Below, in pieces: positions 16,037 through 24,949 of a DNA stretch of 64,000 nucleotides (its first letter is position 1; each line of letters opens with the position of its first letter). The stretch comes from Glycocaulis sp051859565 (GTDB lineage Bacteria; Pseudomonadota; Alphaproteobacteria; Caulobacterales; Maricaulaceae), in NCBI RefSeq assembly GCF_051859565.1, contig NZ_JBHYFK010000001.1, positions 467,336 through 531,335 on the forward strand, read 5' to 3'. The translations under genes were made by a program, and so were the position numbers. Under the pieces are notes generated by a model, which was not told the origin of the DNA, ran no database searches, and saw only the letters and a program-made list of their open reading frames with translations.

Positions 16037-17950
16037 ATGGCCCGCGCACAGAAGCCTCAGACACCGCCTGCAGACACGCCTGACGCTCCTGGCCGCGCCA
16101 GCGAGGCGTCTGCGCGTTCCGGGCCGGAGGTAATTGCCGATTACGTCAAGCGCCTGCCGATGAAGCCGGGCGTCTACCGCATGTATGGCGCGGACGGCGA
16201 GGTGCTCTATGTGGGCAAGGCCCGCCAGCTGAAATCGCGCGTGTCGAACTACGCCAAGTCCGGCGGGCATAATAACCGCATCGCGCTGATGATCGCGCTG
16301 ACGGCCAGCATGGAATTTGTCGTCACGGCGACCGAGACCGAGGCGCTGCTGCTGGAGGCCAATCTCATCAAGCGGCTGAAACCCCGCTTCAACATCATAT
16401 TGCGCGATGACAAATCCTTCCCCTACATCCTCATCCGCACCGATCATGCATCGGCCCAGCTGACCAAGCATCGCGGCGCACGCAAGATGAAAGGGGACTA
16501 TTTCGGCCCCTTTGCCTCGGCAGGCGCGGTGAACCACACGCTCAACACACTGCAAAAGGCGTTTCTCTTACGCACGTGTACCGACAGCGTGTTCGAGGCG
16601 CGCTCGCGCCCCTGCATGCTCTACCAGATCAAGCGCTGCGCCGGGCCGTGCGTCGATCTCATCGCGCCGGAGCGCTATGACGATCTGGTGGGTGAGGCGC
16701 GCGAGTTCCTGCGCGGGCGATCCGGTGCTTTGCGCGAGCGCCTGCAGGCCGACATGGAGGAGGCCGCAGACGCGCTGGACTTTGAGCGCGCCGCGCGCCT
16801 GCGGGACCGGCTGCGCGCGATTGCCGCCGTCACCACCAGCCAGGGCATCAACCCGGAGGGCATCGAGGAAGCCGATGTCATCGCCGTCCATCAGGAGGGC
16901 GGCAAAAGCTGTGTGCAGGTCTTCTTCTTCCGGGCAGGCCAGAACTGGGGCAACCGGGCCTTCTATCCGCGCCATGATGCCGAAGCGGGGCCGGAAGACG
17001 TGCTGGGCGCTTTCATCGCGCAGTTTTACGAGGACAAGCCTGCGCCAGCCTTGCTGCTGGTGTCCCATGAGCCCGAACAGGGCGAGTTGCTGGCCGAGGC
17101 GCTGTCGTTGAGGGCGGGGCACGCGGTTGAAATCCGCAAACCCCAGCGTGGCACCAAGACCCAGCTTGTCGATCAGGCGATGACGAACGCGCGCGAGGCG
17201 TTGGGCCGCACGCTGGCGGAGTCCAAAAGTCAGGCCCAGCTTCTCGACGGCGTGGCGCGTGTCTTTTCGCTCGAAACCCGGCCTGAACGGATCGAGGTCT
17301 ACGATAACTCCCACATTCAGGGCTCCAATGCGCTCGGTGCGATGATCGTGGCAGGGCCGGAGGGGCTGGAGAAATCCCAGTACCGCCGCTTCAACATGAA
17401 GGGCGGCGATGCGGCCACCAACGATGACTTTGCCATGATGGCCGCCATGCTGCGCCGGCGCTTCGCGCGTCTGGCGAAAGAGCGTGAGGAGGGCGCGCCT
17501 GTGCCGGGTCTCGTTCTGGTCGATGGCGGCAAGGGCCAGCTTTCGGCAGCGATGGCCGTCATGGAAGAGCTTGGCATGGCTGACATACCGCTCGCCGCCG
17601 TCGCCAAGGGACCGGACAGGAATGCGGGCCGGGAAGATTTCTACATGCCGGGCAAGGCTCCTTTCCGCCTGCCGGCCAATGATCCGGTGCTCTACTATCT
17701 GCAACGCCTGCGCGACGAGGCGCACCGGTTTGCGATCACCGGCCACCGCGCCGCGCGCAGCCGGGCGATCAAGGATAACCCGCTCAACGACATTGCCGGG
17801 ATTGGCGCCTCGCGGCGTGCTGCGCTCCTGAAGCATTTCGGGTCGGCGCGGGCTGTCTCGCGGGCGAACCTTGCCGATCTCGAAGCGGTTGAAGGTGTTT
17901 CAAAGGCGCTGGCCCGCAAGATTTACGATCATTTCCACGAGCAGGGGTAG
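16037..17950 (+). CDS. uvrC: Excinuclease ABC subunit C
   Basis: UvrC makes both incisions in nucleotide excision repair together with UvrB. The 637 residues contain the GIY-YIG nuclease domain (MKPGVYRMYGADGEVLYVGKA), the four-Cys region around RPCMLYQIKRCAGPC, a UVR motif (DFERAARLRDRL), the RNase H-like second nuclease (YDNSHIQGSNALGAMIV and VDGGKGQL) and C-terminal helix-hairpin-helix repeats (IAGIGASRRAALLKHFG). The start is uncertain: ATG 16037 is taken, while an in-frame ATG at 15989 would overlap folB. pgsA follows after 10 bases. Confidence 0.96.
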   Translation: MARAQKPQTPPADTPDAPGRASEASARSGPEVIADYVKRLPMKPGVYRMYGADGEVLYVGKARQLKSRVSNYAKSGGHNNRIALMIALTASMEFVVTATETEALLLEANLIKRLKPRFNIILRDDKSFPYILIRTDHASAQLTKHRGARKMKGDYFGPFASAGAVNHTLNTLQKAFLLRTCTDSVFEARSRPCMLYQIKRCAGPCVDLIAPERYDDLVGEAREFLRGRSGALRERLQADMEEAADALDFERAARLRDRLRAIAAVTTSQGINPEGIEEADVIAVHQEGGKSCVQVFFFRAGQNWGNRAFYPRHDAEAGPEDVLGAFIAQFYEDKPAPALLLVSHEPEQGELLAEALSLRAGHAVEIRKPQRGTKTQLVDQAMTNAREALGRTLAESKSQAQLLDGVARVFSLETRPERIEVYDNSHIQGSNALGAMIVAGPEGLEKSQYRRFNMKGGDAATNDDFAMMAAMLRRRFARLAKEREEGAPVPGLVLVDGGKGQLSAAMAVMEELGMADIPLAAVAKGPDRNAGREDFYMPGKAPFRLPANDPVLYYLQRLRDEAHRFAITGHRAARSRAIKDNPLNDIAGIGASRRAALLKHFGSARAVSRANLADLEAVEGVSKALARKIYDHFHEQG

Positions 17951-17960
17951 GAGACAGGCC

Positions 17961-18551
17961 ATGCTGCGCCACATTCCCAATCTGGTGACGGTGCTGCGCG
18001 GCGTTGGCGGCCTTGCCGGCGCCTGGCTACTCTTGCAGAGCGCAGGTGCGGCGCTGGAAGAGGCGGCGGTTTTCTATGCCGTCCTCTCCGGGCTGATCTT
18101 CGTGGCGGCAGCCCTTACCGACTGGCTGGATGGCTGGCTGGCGCGGCGTTTCAGCGCAACCAGCTCACTGGGCGCCCTGCTTGATCCCATAGCCGACAAA
18201 GTGCTGACGGGCGCCTATCTGGTGGCCTACACTTTCCTGGCCGGAGGCAATCCGGCGCTGGCCGTTCCCGTCGGCATTATCCTGCTGCGTGACATCATCG
18301 TCACGGGGCTGCGTCTGGCGGGTCCGCCGCGCGCCGAAGGCGCCTATGCCGTCACCAGTGATGCCAAGGCCAAGACGGCTCTGACCATGATTGTGGTCGC
18401 GCTTCCCTTCATGCTCGTGGCGGCCGGTTTCACGGAGGTAAGAGACTGGTTCTACATCTGGGTTGGCGGGGTCTGGCTATGCGCGGCACTTACCGTCTGG
18501 AGTGCGATACCCTATCTGCGCCGGGCAATTTCGACTAACAACCATAAGTAG
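17961..18551 (+). CDS. pgsA: CDP-diacylglycerol--glycerol-3-phosphate 3-phosphatidyltransferase
   Basis: Inner-membrane enzyme that makes phosphatidylglycerol phosphate. The 196 residues contain the CDP-alcohol phosphotransferase signature D-x2-D-G-x2-A-R-x8-G-x3-D-x3-D, seen as DWLDGWLARR followed by SLGALLDPIADK, plus about five membrane helices. ATG at 17961 follows AGGAG ten bases earlier. The uvrC-pgsA order is widespread in proteobacteria, which supports the call. Confidence 0.94.
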   Translation: MLRHIPNLVTVLRGVGGLAGAWLLLQSAGAALEEAAVFYAVLSGLIFVAAALTDWLDGWLARRFSATSSLGALLDPIADKVLTGAYLVAYTFLAGGNPALAVPVGIILLRDIIVTGLRLAGPPRAEGAYAVTSDAKAKTALTMIVVALPFMLVAAGFTEVRDWFYIWVGGVWLCAALTVWSAIPYLRRAISTNNHK

Positions 18552-18571
18552 GCATATCTTATGCTACACGG

Positions 18572-18587
18572 TTTAGTGGCCGTTAAC
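18572..18587 (+). promoter_or_regulatory. Candidate CtrA-binding site before the chemoreceptor
   Basis: TTTA-GTGGCCG-TTAAC has the CtrA box layout TTAA-N7-TTAAC with one mismatch in the left half. It lies 71 bases before the chemoreceptor ATG. CtrA controls motility and chemotaxis genes in Caulobacter and relatives, so the position makes sense, but it is a single site judged by eye. Confidence 0.4.
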
Positions 18588-18657
18588 TACGTTCATGGTT
18601 TTTTCACCATGGCGGTCGAGTGTGCGGCTCTGCCGTCTGAAAAGGCGGAGTGTTTCC

Positions 18658-20019
18658 ATGAGCATGGCGATTGTCGATTTGACCGAACGTTTTGAATTTC
18701 TCAGTTTTTCAGACGCTGACCGTGAACGCCTGCGCGCCGCGAGGCCGCTGGTTGAAGCAGAGCTGCCGGCGATCCTGGACCAGTTCTATCTGGATATCTC
18801 CAAGCACCCTGAAGTGGACGTGATGTTCAAGAGTGCGGAGATGCGCAGCCATGCCCGCCAGAAGCAGCTCGAACACTGGCTGCGCATCTGTGCGGCGGAT
18901 TACGGGCAGGACTATCTGGACTCGGTTAGGCGTATTGGCGAGACCCATGCCCGCCTTGGCCTGAAACCTGCCTGGTATTTTGGCGGCTATGCGAAGATTC
19001 TTGGGGGGCTGGTGCGAGCCATTACCCGCCGGTCATTGTCGGGCAAAAGTCCCATTCGCAACCGTGGCAAGGAAGAGCAGCTCGAGGCCATTTTGGACAC
19101 GCTGGTCAAAGCGACCATGCTGGATATGGATCTGTGCATGTCCACGATCGAGTCGTGTGCCGCGAACGCCAAGGCGGCCGAGCGCGACGCACTCGCGGGC
19201 GAGTTTGAAAAGACGGTTTCGGCCATTGTGTCGTCTGTGGCGGCAGCGTCTGAAGAACTGTCAACGACGGCAAAGGCGATGGCGCAGACGGCTGAAGGGA
19301 CAACCGACCGCTCCTCCAGCGTAGCGGCCGCCTCCGAGGAAGCCAGTGTGGCCGCCCGAACGGTCGCCCAGGCGGCTGGCGAGCTGACGCGTGCCATCGG
19401 CGAGATATCCGAGCGCGCGAGCGAAGCGGCTGGCGCATCCTCACAGGCGCGCGACCAGGCCCGCAAGACCGCAGAGACCATGGCCGAGCTGTCCGCGGCG
19501 GCCGAGCGTATCGGCACGATAGTCAGCCTGATCGAGAAGGTGGCCGAGCAGACCAACCTCTTGGCGCTGAACGCCACGATTGAAGCCGCCCGTGCAGGCG
19601 AAGCAGGCAAGGGGTTTGCTGTGGTGGCCTCGGAAGTGAAATCCCTGGCCGCGCAGACTGCCAAGGCTACCGAGGACATTTCCAGCCAGATCGCCAATGT
19701 TCAGTCGGTCGTCAACACGGCGGTTAAGGCGATCGAGGCCATGTCCGGCTCGATTGAGCAGGTAACGGGCGTGTCAGCCTCCATCTCGGCGGCGGTCGAA
19801 GAGCAGAGCGCGGCAACAGCCGAAATCGAGCGCAACACCAACCAGTCAGCCGAAAGCTCCGGCATGGTCTCGCAGACCATCACCGAAGTGCTTTCCGGCG
19901 CGCAGGAAACCAGTAACTCTGCCGGTGCGGTCGTGAGTGCGGCCGCTGAACTCGGCAATCAGGCCGAGCGGCTGCGCGGGGATGTGTCGCGCTTCCTGGA
20001 GCGAATCCGCGCGGCGTGA
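18658..20019 (+). CDS. Globin-coupled methyl-accepting chemotaxis protein (soluble)
   Basis: A 453-residue cytoplasmic receptor. Residues 1-170 form a protoglobin-type sensor domain: the THARLGLKPAWYFGGY segment gives the proximal heme histidine (His97) in the HemAT/globin-coupled-sensor context, and Tyr44 sits where a distal tyrosine is expected. Residues 180-450 are the MCP signalling domain, with the conserved hairpin tip near 296-325 (EQTNLLALNATIEAARAGEA). No membrane helix or HAMP domain is present. It probably reports oxygen to CheA/CheW for aerotaxis. ATG 18658 follows GGAG; a candidate CtrA site lies upstream. No che genes are adjacent. Confidence 0.92.
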   Translation: MSMAIVDLTERFEFLSFSDADRERLRAARPLVEAELPAILDQFYLDISKHPEVDVMFKSAEMRSHARQKQLEHWLRICAADYGQDYLDSVRRIGETHARLGLKPAWYFGGYAKILGGLVRAITRRSLSGKSPIRNRGKEEQLEAILDTLVKATMLDMDLCMSTIESCAANAKAAERDALAGEFEKTVSAIVSSVAAASEELSTTAKAMAQTAEGTTDRSSSVAAASEEASVAARTVAQAAGELTRAIGEISERASEAAGASSQARDQARKTAETMAELSAAAERIGTIVSLIEKVAEQTNLLALNATIEAARAGEAGKGFAVVASEVKSLAAQTAKATEDISSQIANVQSVVNTAVKAIEAMSGSIEQVTGVSASISAAVEEQSAATAEIERNTNQSAESSGMVSQTITEVLSGAQETSNSAGAVVSAAAELGNQAERLRGDVSRFLERIRAA

Positions 20020-20115
20020 AGCCGGGCTGAAATGCTGCGTAACATCCTGCCACTTTGTGGGCCGGGCAATTCGGTCCATCCTCGGCGCTGACTTTGCAGG
20101 CATAGCGGAGCGAGG

Positions 20116-20832
20116 ATGACCGGACTGCCGCCTGAAACCCATATACTCGTCGTCGATGATGATGACCGTATCCGCACACTCCTGAGCCGCTTCCTGCGCG
20201 AGCGGGGCTTTCGCGTATCCTCCGCCCCGAACGCGGACAAGGCGCTGTCCATGTTGCGTTCGCTCGCCTTTGACCTGCTCATCCTCGATGTGATGATGCC
20301 CGGCATGGACGGATTTGAACTGACGCGTGCCGTGCGCGAGGCCCATGATTGCCCGATCCTGCTTTTGACCGCGCGCGGCGAACCCGAAGACCGGATCAAG
20401 GGCCTGTCACTGGGCGCCGACGACTATCTGGCCAAGCCTTTCGAGCCCGAGGAGCTGATCTTGCGCGTGCAGGCAATTCTGCGCCGCATGATTCCCAAGA
20501 AGCTGGGGGCAAGGCGCGTTCGCTTCGGCAGCTGGATATTCGAGCTGGAAACCGGCCAGCTCCTGCAGGGCGAGGCCCGTGTGCGCCTGACCGGCGGCGA
20601 GGCGGCCCTGTTGACAGCCCTTGCCCAGTCGCCCGGAGAGCCTGTCGACCGTTTCCTGCTGTCCGAACGGGCGGCAGGCGGCGCAGGTGAACGCGCGATT
20701 GACGTGCAGATGACGCGTCTGCGCCGCAAGATCGAGGATGATCCGAAAAATCCTGTTTTCCTCCAGACGGTGCGTGGCGAAGGCTATAAGCTGGTGGCCG
20801 AGCCGGTATTCGAGGCCCCGGCAGGAAAGTGA
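20116..20832 (+). CDS. OmpR-family response regulator
   Basis: A 238-residue response regulator: receiver domain with acidic pocket VVDDDD (13-16 region), phosphoacceptor Asp58 in LILDVMMPGMDGFE, and the lysine in LAKPFEP; then an OmpR/PhoB winged-helix domain ending QTVRGEGYKLV. It is 10 bases before an EnvZ-like kinase, so the two form a pair. Homologues are usually annotated as OmpR-like, but the regulon (osmotic or envelope stress) cannot be read from sequence. ATG 20116 follows GCGAGG. Confidence 0.92.
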   Translation: MTGLPPETHILVVDDDDRIRTLLSRFLRERGFRVSSAPNADKALSMLRSLAFDLLILDVMMPGMDGFELTRAVREAHDCPILLLTARGEPEDRIKGLSLGADDYLAKPFEPEELILRVQAILRRMIPKKLGARRVRFGSWIFELETGQLLQGEARVRLTGGEAALLTALAQSPGEPVDRFLLSERAAGGAGERAIDVQMTRLRRKIEDDPKNPVFLQTVRGEGYKLVAEPVFEAPAGK

Positions 20833-20842
20833 GCGCGCGTCC

Positions 20843-22156
20843 ATGAGGCTTGCATTCAAGCGCTATCTGCCGACGAGCCTGTTCGGCCGCTCTCTGCTCA
20901 TCATCGTCCTGCCGGTGGCGATTATGCAGGTGGCCGTCACCTGGTCCTTTTTCGAGGAGCACTGGCAGACAGTCACGGCGCGACTGTCTGAGAGTGTGGC
21001 TGGTGACGTCGCACTGGTGACTGCCCTGGTCGAACGCTCCGGCCCGGAATCAGTTGATCCAATTGCCAACCTTGCCTTCGAGACGGTCGGCCTGTCGGTG
21101 GATATGCGGGAGGGCGATGTGTTGCCGACCAGCCGGCGCACGGCCTTTTTCCGGGCGCTCGACCGCTCCTTGCGCCGTGCGTTGACCGCGCGGCTCGATA
21201 ACGAGTTCTGGTTCGACACCACGCGCTATCCCGAATATGTCGACATACGCGTGCAGGTGGATGCAGGCGTCTTGCGCTTCATCGCGTCGCGAGAGCGGGC
21301 TTTCGCCACCACGGGGCATATCTTCATCTTGTGGATCGTCGGTGCCTCCACGCTTCTCAGCGCGGTATCCATCATCTTCATCCGCAATCAGGCAAAGCCT
21401 ATCCAGCGCCTTGCCGCCGCCGCCGAGGCGTTCGGGCGCGGGCAGGACACGGCCGGTTTCCGCCCCGCTGGCGCGCGAGAGGTGCGCCAGGCCGCGACCG
21501 CCTTCATCGATATGCGCGAACGCCTCGTGCGTTATGTCGAGCAGAGAACGGCCCTTCTGGCAGGCGTCAGCCATGATCTGCGTACGCCGCTGACGCGCCT
21601 GCGCCTGCAGCTCGCCATGATGCCAGCCGGACCTGACCGCGAGGCAGCGATCCAGGACATCGCCGAGATGGAAATGGCGCTGGACGAGTATCTGGCATTT
21701 GCGCGCGGCCAGAGCGGCGAAGAAAGCGCTTACACCGATCTGGCTGAACTCTGCCGCTCGCTGGCGGCAAAGGCCGGGCGTTCGGGCTGCATGATTTCGC
21801 TGGACGTGCCGGATGTTCTGACCCGCGAGGTGCGTCCCGGCACCCTGACCAGAGCAGTATCAAATCTCGTCAATAACGCCGCCGCGCACGGCAATACGGT
21901 AAGCCTGTCACTGGTAGACACCGGCGGGCGCATTGAGTTCCGCGTCGAGGATGACGGGCCGGGCATTCCGCCCGAGCTGTACGAGGAAGCCTTCCGGCCC
22001 TTCAGCCGTCTGGATCCTGCGCGTAACAGCAATACGACCGGTGTCGGGCTGGGGCTGGCCATCGCGCGCGATGCAGCACGTGCCCATGGCGGCGATGTGT
22101 TTCTGGAGCGCAGCGGGCTGGGCGGACTGAAAGCGGTTTTGTGGATACCCGCCTAG
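20843..22156 (+). CDS. EnvZ-like sensor histidine kinase
   Basis: A 437-residue inner-membrane kinase. Membrane helices at about 17-36 and 159-181 enclose a periplasmic domain of roughly 120 residues; a HAMP linker follows, then the dimerisation H-box GVSHDLRTPLTRLRL (His244) in the EnvZ style, the N-box NLVNNAAAHG, and the ATP lid DDGPGIP and GVGLGLAI. It pairs with the preceding OmpR-type regulator. The start at ATG 20843 matches the usual short cytoplasmic N-terminus. It is convergent with proC, with five bases between the stops. Confidence 0.92.
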   Translation: MRLAFKRYLPTSLFGRSLLIIVLPVAIMQVAVTWSFFEEHWQTVTARLSESVAGDVALVTALVERSGPESVDPIANLAFETVGLSVDMREGDVLPTSRRTAFFRALDRSLRRALTARLDNEFWFDTTRYPEYVDIRVQVDAGVLRFIASRERAFATTGHIFILWIVGASTLLSAVSIIFIRNQAKPIQRLAAAAEAFGRGQDTAGFRPAGAREVRQAATAFIDMRERLVRYVEQRTALLAGVSHDLRTPLTRLRLQLAMMPAGPDREAAIQDIAEMEMALDEYLAFARGQSGEESAYTDLAELCRSLAAKAGRSGCMISLDVPDVLTREVRPGTLTRAVSNLVNNAAAHGNTVSLSLVDTGGRIEFRVEDDGPGIPPELYEEAFRPFSRLDPARNSNTTGVGLGLAIARDAARAHGGDVFLERSGLGGLKAVLWIPA

Positions 22157-22161
22157 CGGCC

Positions 22162-23022
22162 CTAGAGCGCGCTGCCGAGCTTGCGTGACTGGCGCTCGGC
22201 GGCGGACACGGCGTTGCGCACCAGCATGGGCAGGCCTCCACCGGCCATCATCACGTCCAGAGCGGCCTGCGTGGTGCCGCCCGGGGACGTAACCGCACGC
22301 CGCAAGGCTGCCGCGTCCGCTGTCTTGCGCTTATGGCCGTCTTCCAGCAACGCGCCGGCACCGGCGACAGTGGCGACGGCGAGTTTCTCGGCCAGCTCTG
22401 TGGGCAGGCCTTCGGCTTCTCCCGCCCGCGCGAGCGCTTCGCACATGAGGAACACATAGGCCGGGCCGGAACCGGACACGGCTGTAACGGCATCCATCAT
22501 GCGTTCGTCTTCAACCCATTCCACGCTGCCAAGCACTTTCAGGAGTGCGTCGGTGGCGGCGCGGAAATGGGGCGGGTCGGCTTCGATATTGGAAATCGCG
22601 ACGGAAATGCCCTTACCGATGGAACCGGGCGTGTTGGGCATGGCGCGCACGATGGGATGGCCGGGAAAAAGGCGCCCCAGACCGATCAGCCCCGCTCCGG
22701 CGAGGATGGAGATAATCAGCGCATCGCGGGGCAGTTTCCCGGCAAGGTCTTCACCCAAAGCTGGCAGCGCCTGCGGCTTTACGGCCAGCACCACGCGGTC
22801 AAGGCCGCTTGCCGCGCTCTTGGTCAGCGTAGGAAGCACCTTGACGCCATGCTTGCCAGCGAGCGCGTTGAGTTCATCAGACGGGTTTGGCTCGACGATG
22901 ACCAGCGTATCGCAATCCAGCTCGCCCCGGCGCGCGCGCAGCCAGCCAGCGGCCAAAGCCAGCCCCATCCGGCCTGCACCGATAAGTGCGACCTTGCCTG
23001 TACGTTCGTTGCTGGCAGACAT
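22162..23022 (-). CDS. proC: Pyrroline-5-carboxylate reductase
   Basis: ProC reduces pyrroline-5-carboxylate to proline with NADPH. The 286 residues show the Rossmann start VALIGAGRMGLALAAGW, the VKPQ segment, RAMPNTP, and the C-terminal signature DAVTAVSGSGPAYVF with later TSPGGTTQAALDV. The length is close to the usual 265-280. It lies 11 bases after the YbjN-like gene, with which it is probably co-transcribed; that pairing is common in alphaproteobacteria. Confidence 0.96.
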   Translation of the reverse strand: MSASNERTGKVALIGAGRMGLALAAGWLRARRGELDCDTLVIVEPNPSDELNALAGKHGVKVLPTLTKSAASGLDRVVLAVKPQALPALGEDLAGKLPRDALIISILAGAGLIGLGRLFPGHPIVRAMPNTPGSIGKGISVAISNIEADPPHFRAATDALLKVLGSVEWVEDERMMDAVTAVSGSGPAYVFLMCEALARAGEAEGLPTELAEKLAVATVAGAGALLEDGHKRKTADAAALRRAVTSPGGTTQAALDVMMAGGGLPMLVRNAVSAAERQSRKLGSAL

Positions 23023-23033
23023 GGTCGTGACCT

Positions 23034-23534
23034 TCAGGCCTCCCCGGCCGTGTCAAACATCGCGGCGGCGACAGCCTCCTCGACGCTCTTGCCCCCCCAG
23101 ACGAGGTAGTGGAACGCCGGATAGAGCCGTTCGCCGGCCTCCCGGGCAGCCACGATCAGGGCGGCGGCCTGCGCCGGGCTTACCGTCTCGCCGCCAGCCA
23201 GCGACAGGGCGTGGCGGAACACCACCGAACCGTCTTCGGCCCAGACATCGAAATGGCCAAGCCAGAGGCGCTCATTGAGGCGGGTGACAAGCTCGCAGAC
23301 CTCGCGAAAGCGTGCCTGCGGCGTTTTCAGCTCAAGGCTGGCACAGACATGCATCACGTCCAGCTCCGGGCGCCAGGCGAACCAGACCTGATGGTCGCGC
23401 CACTCACCGGGTACAGCCATGTGCAGCTCGGTATCATCGCGCTCATAGGCGTATTGCTCGGCGATGACCGCCTGCTCCACGCTTTCCAGCGGATCGATTG
23501 TCTGAATGTAGGTTTCGGTATGCAGATCCATCAT
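23034..23534 (-). CDS. YbjN-domain protein
   Basis: A 166-residue protein of the YbjN family (type III secretion chaperone-like fold), recognised by the VWFAWRPELDVMHVCASLELKTPQ-type core split over two strands, the LVTRLNERLWLGHFDVW helix-strand segment and VVFRHALSL. The family is linked to proC and to cell-envelope or motility phenotypes in enterobacteria, but no molecular function is established. The start at ATG 23534 (or the next codon, also ATG) is supported by GGGAGG. It is the first gene of a probable ybjN-proC operon. Confidence 0.85.
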   Translation of the reverse strand: MMDLHTETYIQTIDPLESVEQAVIAEQYAYERDDTELHMAVPGEWRDHQVWFAWRPELDVMHVCASLELKTPQARFREVCELVTRLNERLWLGHFDVWAEDGSVVFRHALSLAGGETVSPAQAAALIVAAREAGERLYPAFHYLVWGGKSVEEAVAAAMFDTAGEA

Positions 23535-23636
23535 TGCGCCTCCCTCAGAGCACATGCCGGCCTCGTCCCTTGCTGCGACGGTAAGCCGCTCCGGGCAGAG
23601 TGCGCAACGGTGTGCAAGGGTTTGAAATTAAGCCGT

Positions 23637-23942
23637 TCAGCTGGAAGCCTTTTTCGAAGCGGGCTTTGGCTTCGAAGCCGCCGCAGCGCGCGAGGGAGCA
23701 GGCTTTTTGCCCTCCAGCGCCGTCAGACGGGCTTTAAGTGATTCGATTTCCTCGCCCTGCCGGGCGATGATCGCGTGCAAGGCGCGCACTTCCTCGCCCG
23801 AAGCGAGATCCATGTCAGCGGCCACCCGTTCGGCCTGCGCCCGGAAAACCGATCGCGCCTCATCACCCGCAGCACGCGCTGCGCCGAAGGCATCGGTCAT
23901 CAGATCAGCCAGATCAGTGAAAACGGGGTTGCGCGTCTGCAT
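23637..23942 (-). CDS. ubiK: UbiK-type ubiquinone biosynthesis accessory factor
   Basis: A 101-residue member of the YqiC/UbiK family. The N-terminal MQTRNPVFTDLADLMTDAF segment matches the family, and the C-terminal half contains a predicted coiled coil (EVRALHAIIARQGEEIESLKARLTALEG, quoted here as one helix spanning about residues 52-79), followed by a Lys/Ala/Pro-rich tail. UbiK helps the late ubiquinone-synthesis complex in aerobic gammaproteobacteria and binds membranes. The ATG at 23942 follows AAGGA. The reading frame extends far upstream only because it is antisense to lgt. It is divergent from lgt. Confidence 0.85.
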   Translation of the reverse strand: MQTRNPVFTDLADLMTDAFGAARAAGDEARSVFRAQAERVAADMDLASGEEVRALHAIIARQGEEIESLKARLTALEGKKPAPSRAAAASKPKPASKKASS

Positions 23943-24056
23943 GACAAGACGGTCCTTGCTGGTATAGAGGTCAGGATATAGGCCTTTCGGCCCGTCCAAC
24001 GCAATGTCCGCCCCGCAGATTTCACCGTTAACGCCGCTCTGGAGACGATACGCCAC

Positions 24057-24947
24057 ATGGCCCCGTGCCCCGCGAGTTTCGACCTGATTGACCCGGTCAT
24101 CTTCGAGATCGGCCCGTTTGCGCTGCGCTGGTACGCGCTGGCCTACATTGCTGGCTTCTTCCTCGGCCTGTTTTACGTTCTCAAGCTGATTGCCCGGCCG
24201 CGCCTGTGGACCACACATGCCAGCCCGAAGGCCGCGCCCATGGACCGGGCCTATGTCGAGGAGCTGATGCTGTGGGTGATGGTGGGCGTCATTGTCGGCG
24301 GCCGCGTCGGCTATGTCCTCTTCTACCAGACCAGCGCGCTCTGGGAGCGCCCCTTGTGGGTCATAACCGGCATCACCGAAGGGGGGATGAGCTTCCACGG
24401 TGGCCTGATCGGCGTCATGCTGGCCATGATCGTCACCGCACGGTTGTGGAAAATCCCGCTGCTGAATGTGTCTGATGCCGTGGCGGCGGCTACCCCCATC
24501 GGCCTTCTGCTGGGGCGTCTGGCCAATTTCATCAATGGCGAGCTGTGGGGCCGGCCCGCACCCGATCTGCCCTGGGCGATGCGCTTTGCCGATGATCCGC
24601 TGTGCGCACTGCGCCATCCCAGCCAGCTTTACGAGGCCTTCCTTGAGGGCGCTGTGCTGCTGGCGCTCATCGCCTTCCTGATCTGGCGTTTCCGCGCCCT
24701 TTCGCGGCCGGGTCTCGTCACCGGCGTGTTCCTCGCAGGCTATGGCGTATTCCGCGCGTTCGTGGAGGTATTCCGCGAGCCGGACCGGCATATGCCAGAG
24801 GCGCTGCAGGGCTATGTCACCATGGGCATGCTCTTGTGCGTGCCGATGATCGCTGCCGGAGCGTATCTCATCTGGCGTTCGCTCAAGGCGCCGCCTGCCT
24901 CCGTGCCGGGCGAGGTGCGCCCTGAGCGCAAGAAATCCCGGCCCTAG
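24057..24947 (+). CDS. lgt: Prolipoprotein diacylglyceryl transferase
   Basis: Lgt transfers diacylglycerol from phosphatidylglycerol to the lipobox cysteine of prolipoproteins in the inner membrane. The 296 residues include about seven helices and the family motifs GGRVGYVLFY, FHGGLIG, GRLANFINGELWGR and HPSQLYEA, and the FREPD segment. Substrates within this window include the three entericidin-like proteins, the M13 peptidase and the NodT-type outer membrane factor. It overlaps closely with the next gene (two bases between), so the two are probably co-transcribed. Confidence 0.97.
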   Translation: MAPCPASFDLIDPVIFEIGPFALRWYALAYIAGFFLGLFYVLKLIARPRLWTTHASPKAAPMDRAYVEELMLWVMVGVIVGGRVGYVLFYQTSALWERPLWVITGITEGGMSFHGGLIGVMLAMIVTARLWKIPLLNVSDAVAAATPIGLLLGRLANFINGELWGRPAPDLPWAMRFADDPLCALRHPSQLYEAFLEGAVLLALIAFLIWRFRALSRPGLVTGVFLAGYGVFRAFVEVFREPDRHMPEALQGYVTMGMLLCVPMIAAGAYLIWRSLKAPPASVPGEVRPERKKSRP

Positions 24948-24949
24948 CG

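Noticed and set aside
16568..17836. 422-codon reverse-strand frame over uvrC
   Set aside because: Antisense to uvrC with intact nuclease motifs.
23943..24791. Long upstream extension of the UbiK frame
   Set aside because: It is antisense to lgt; the UbiK family begins at ATG 23942.
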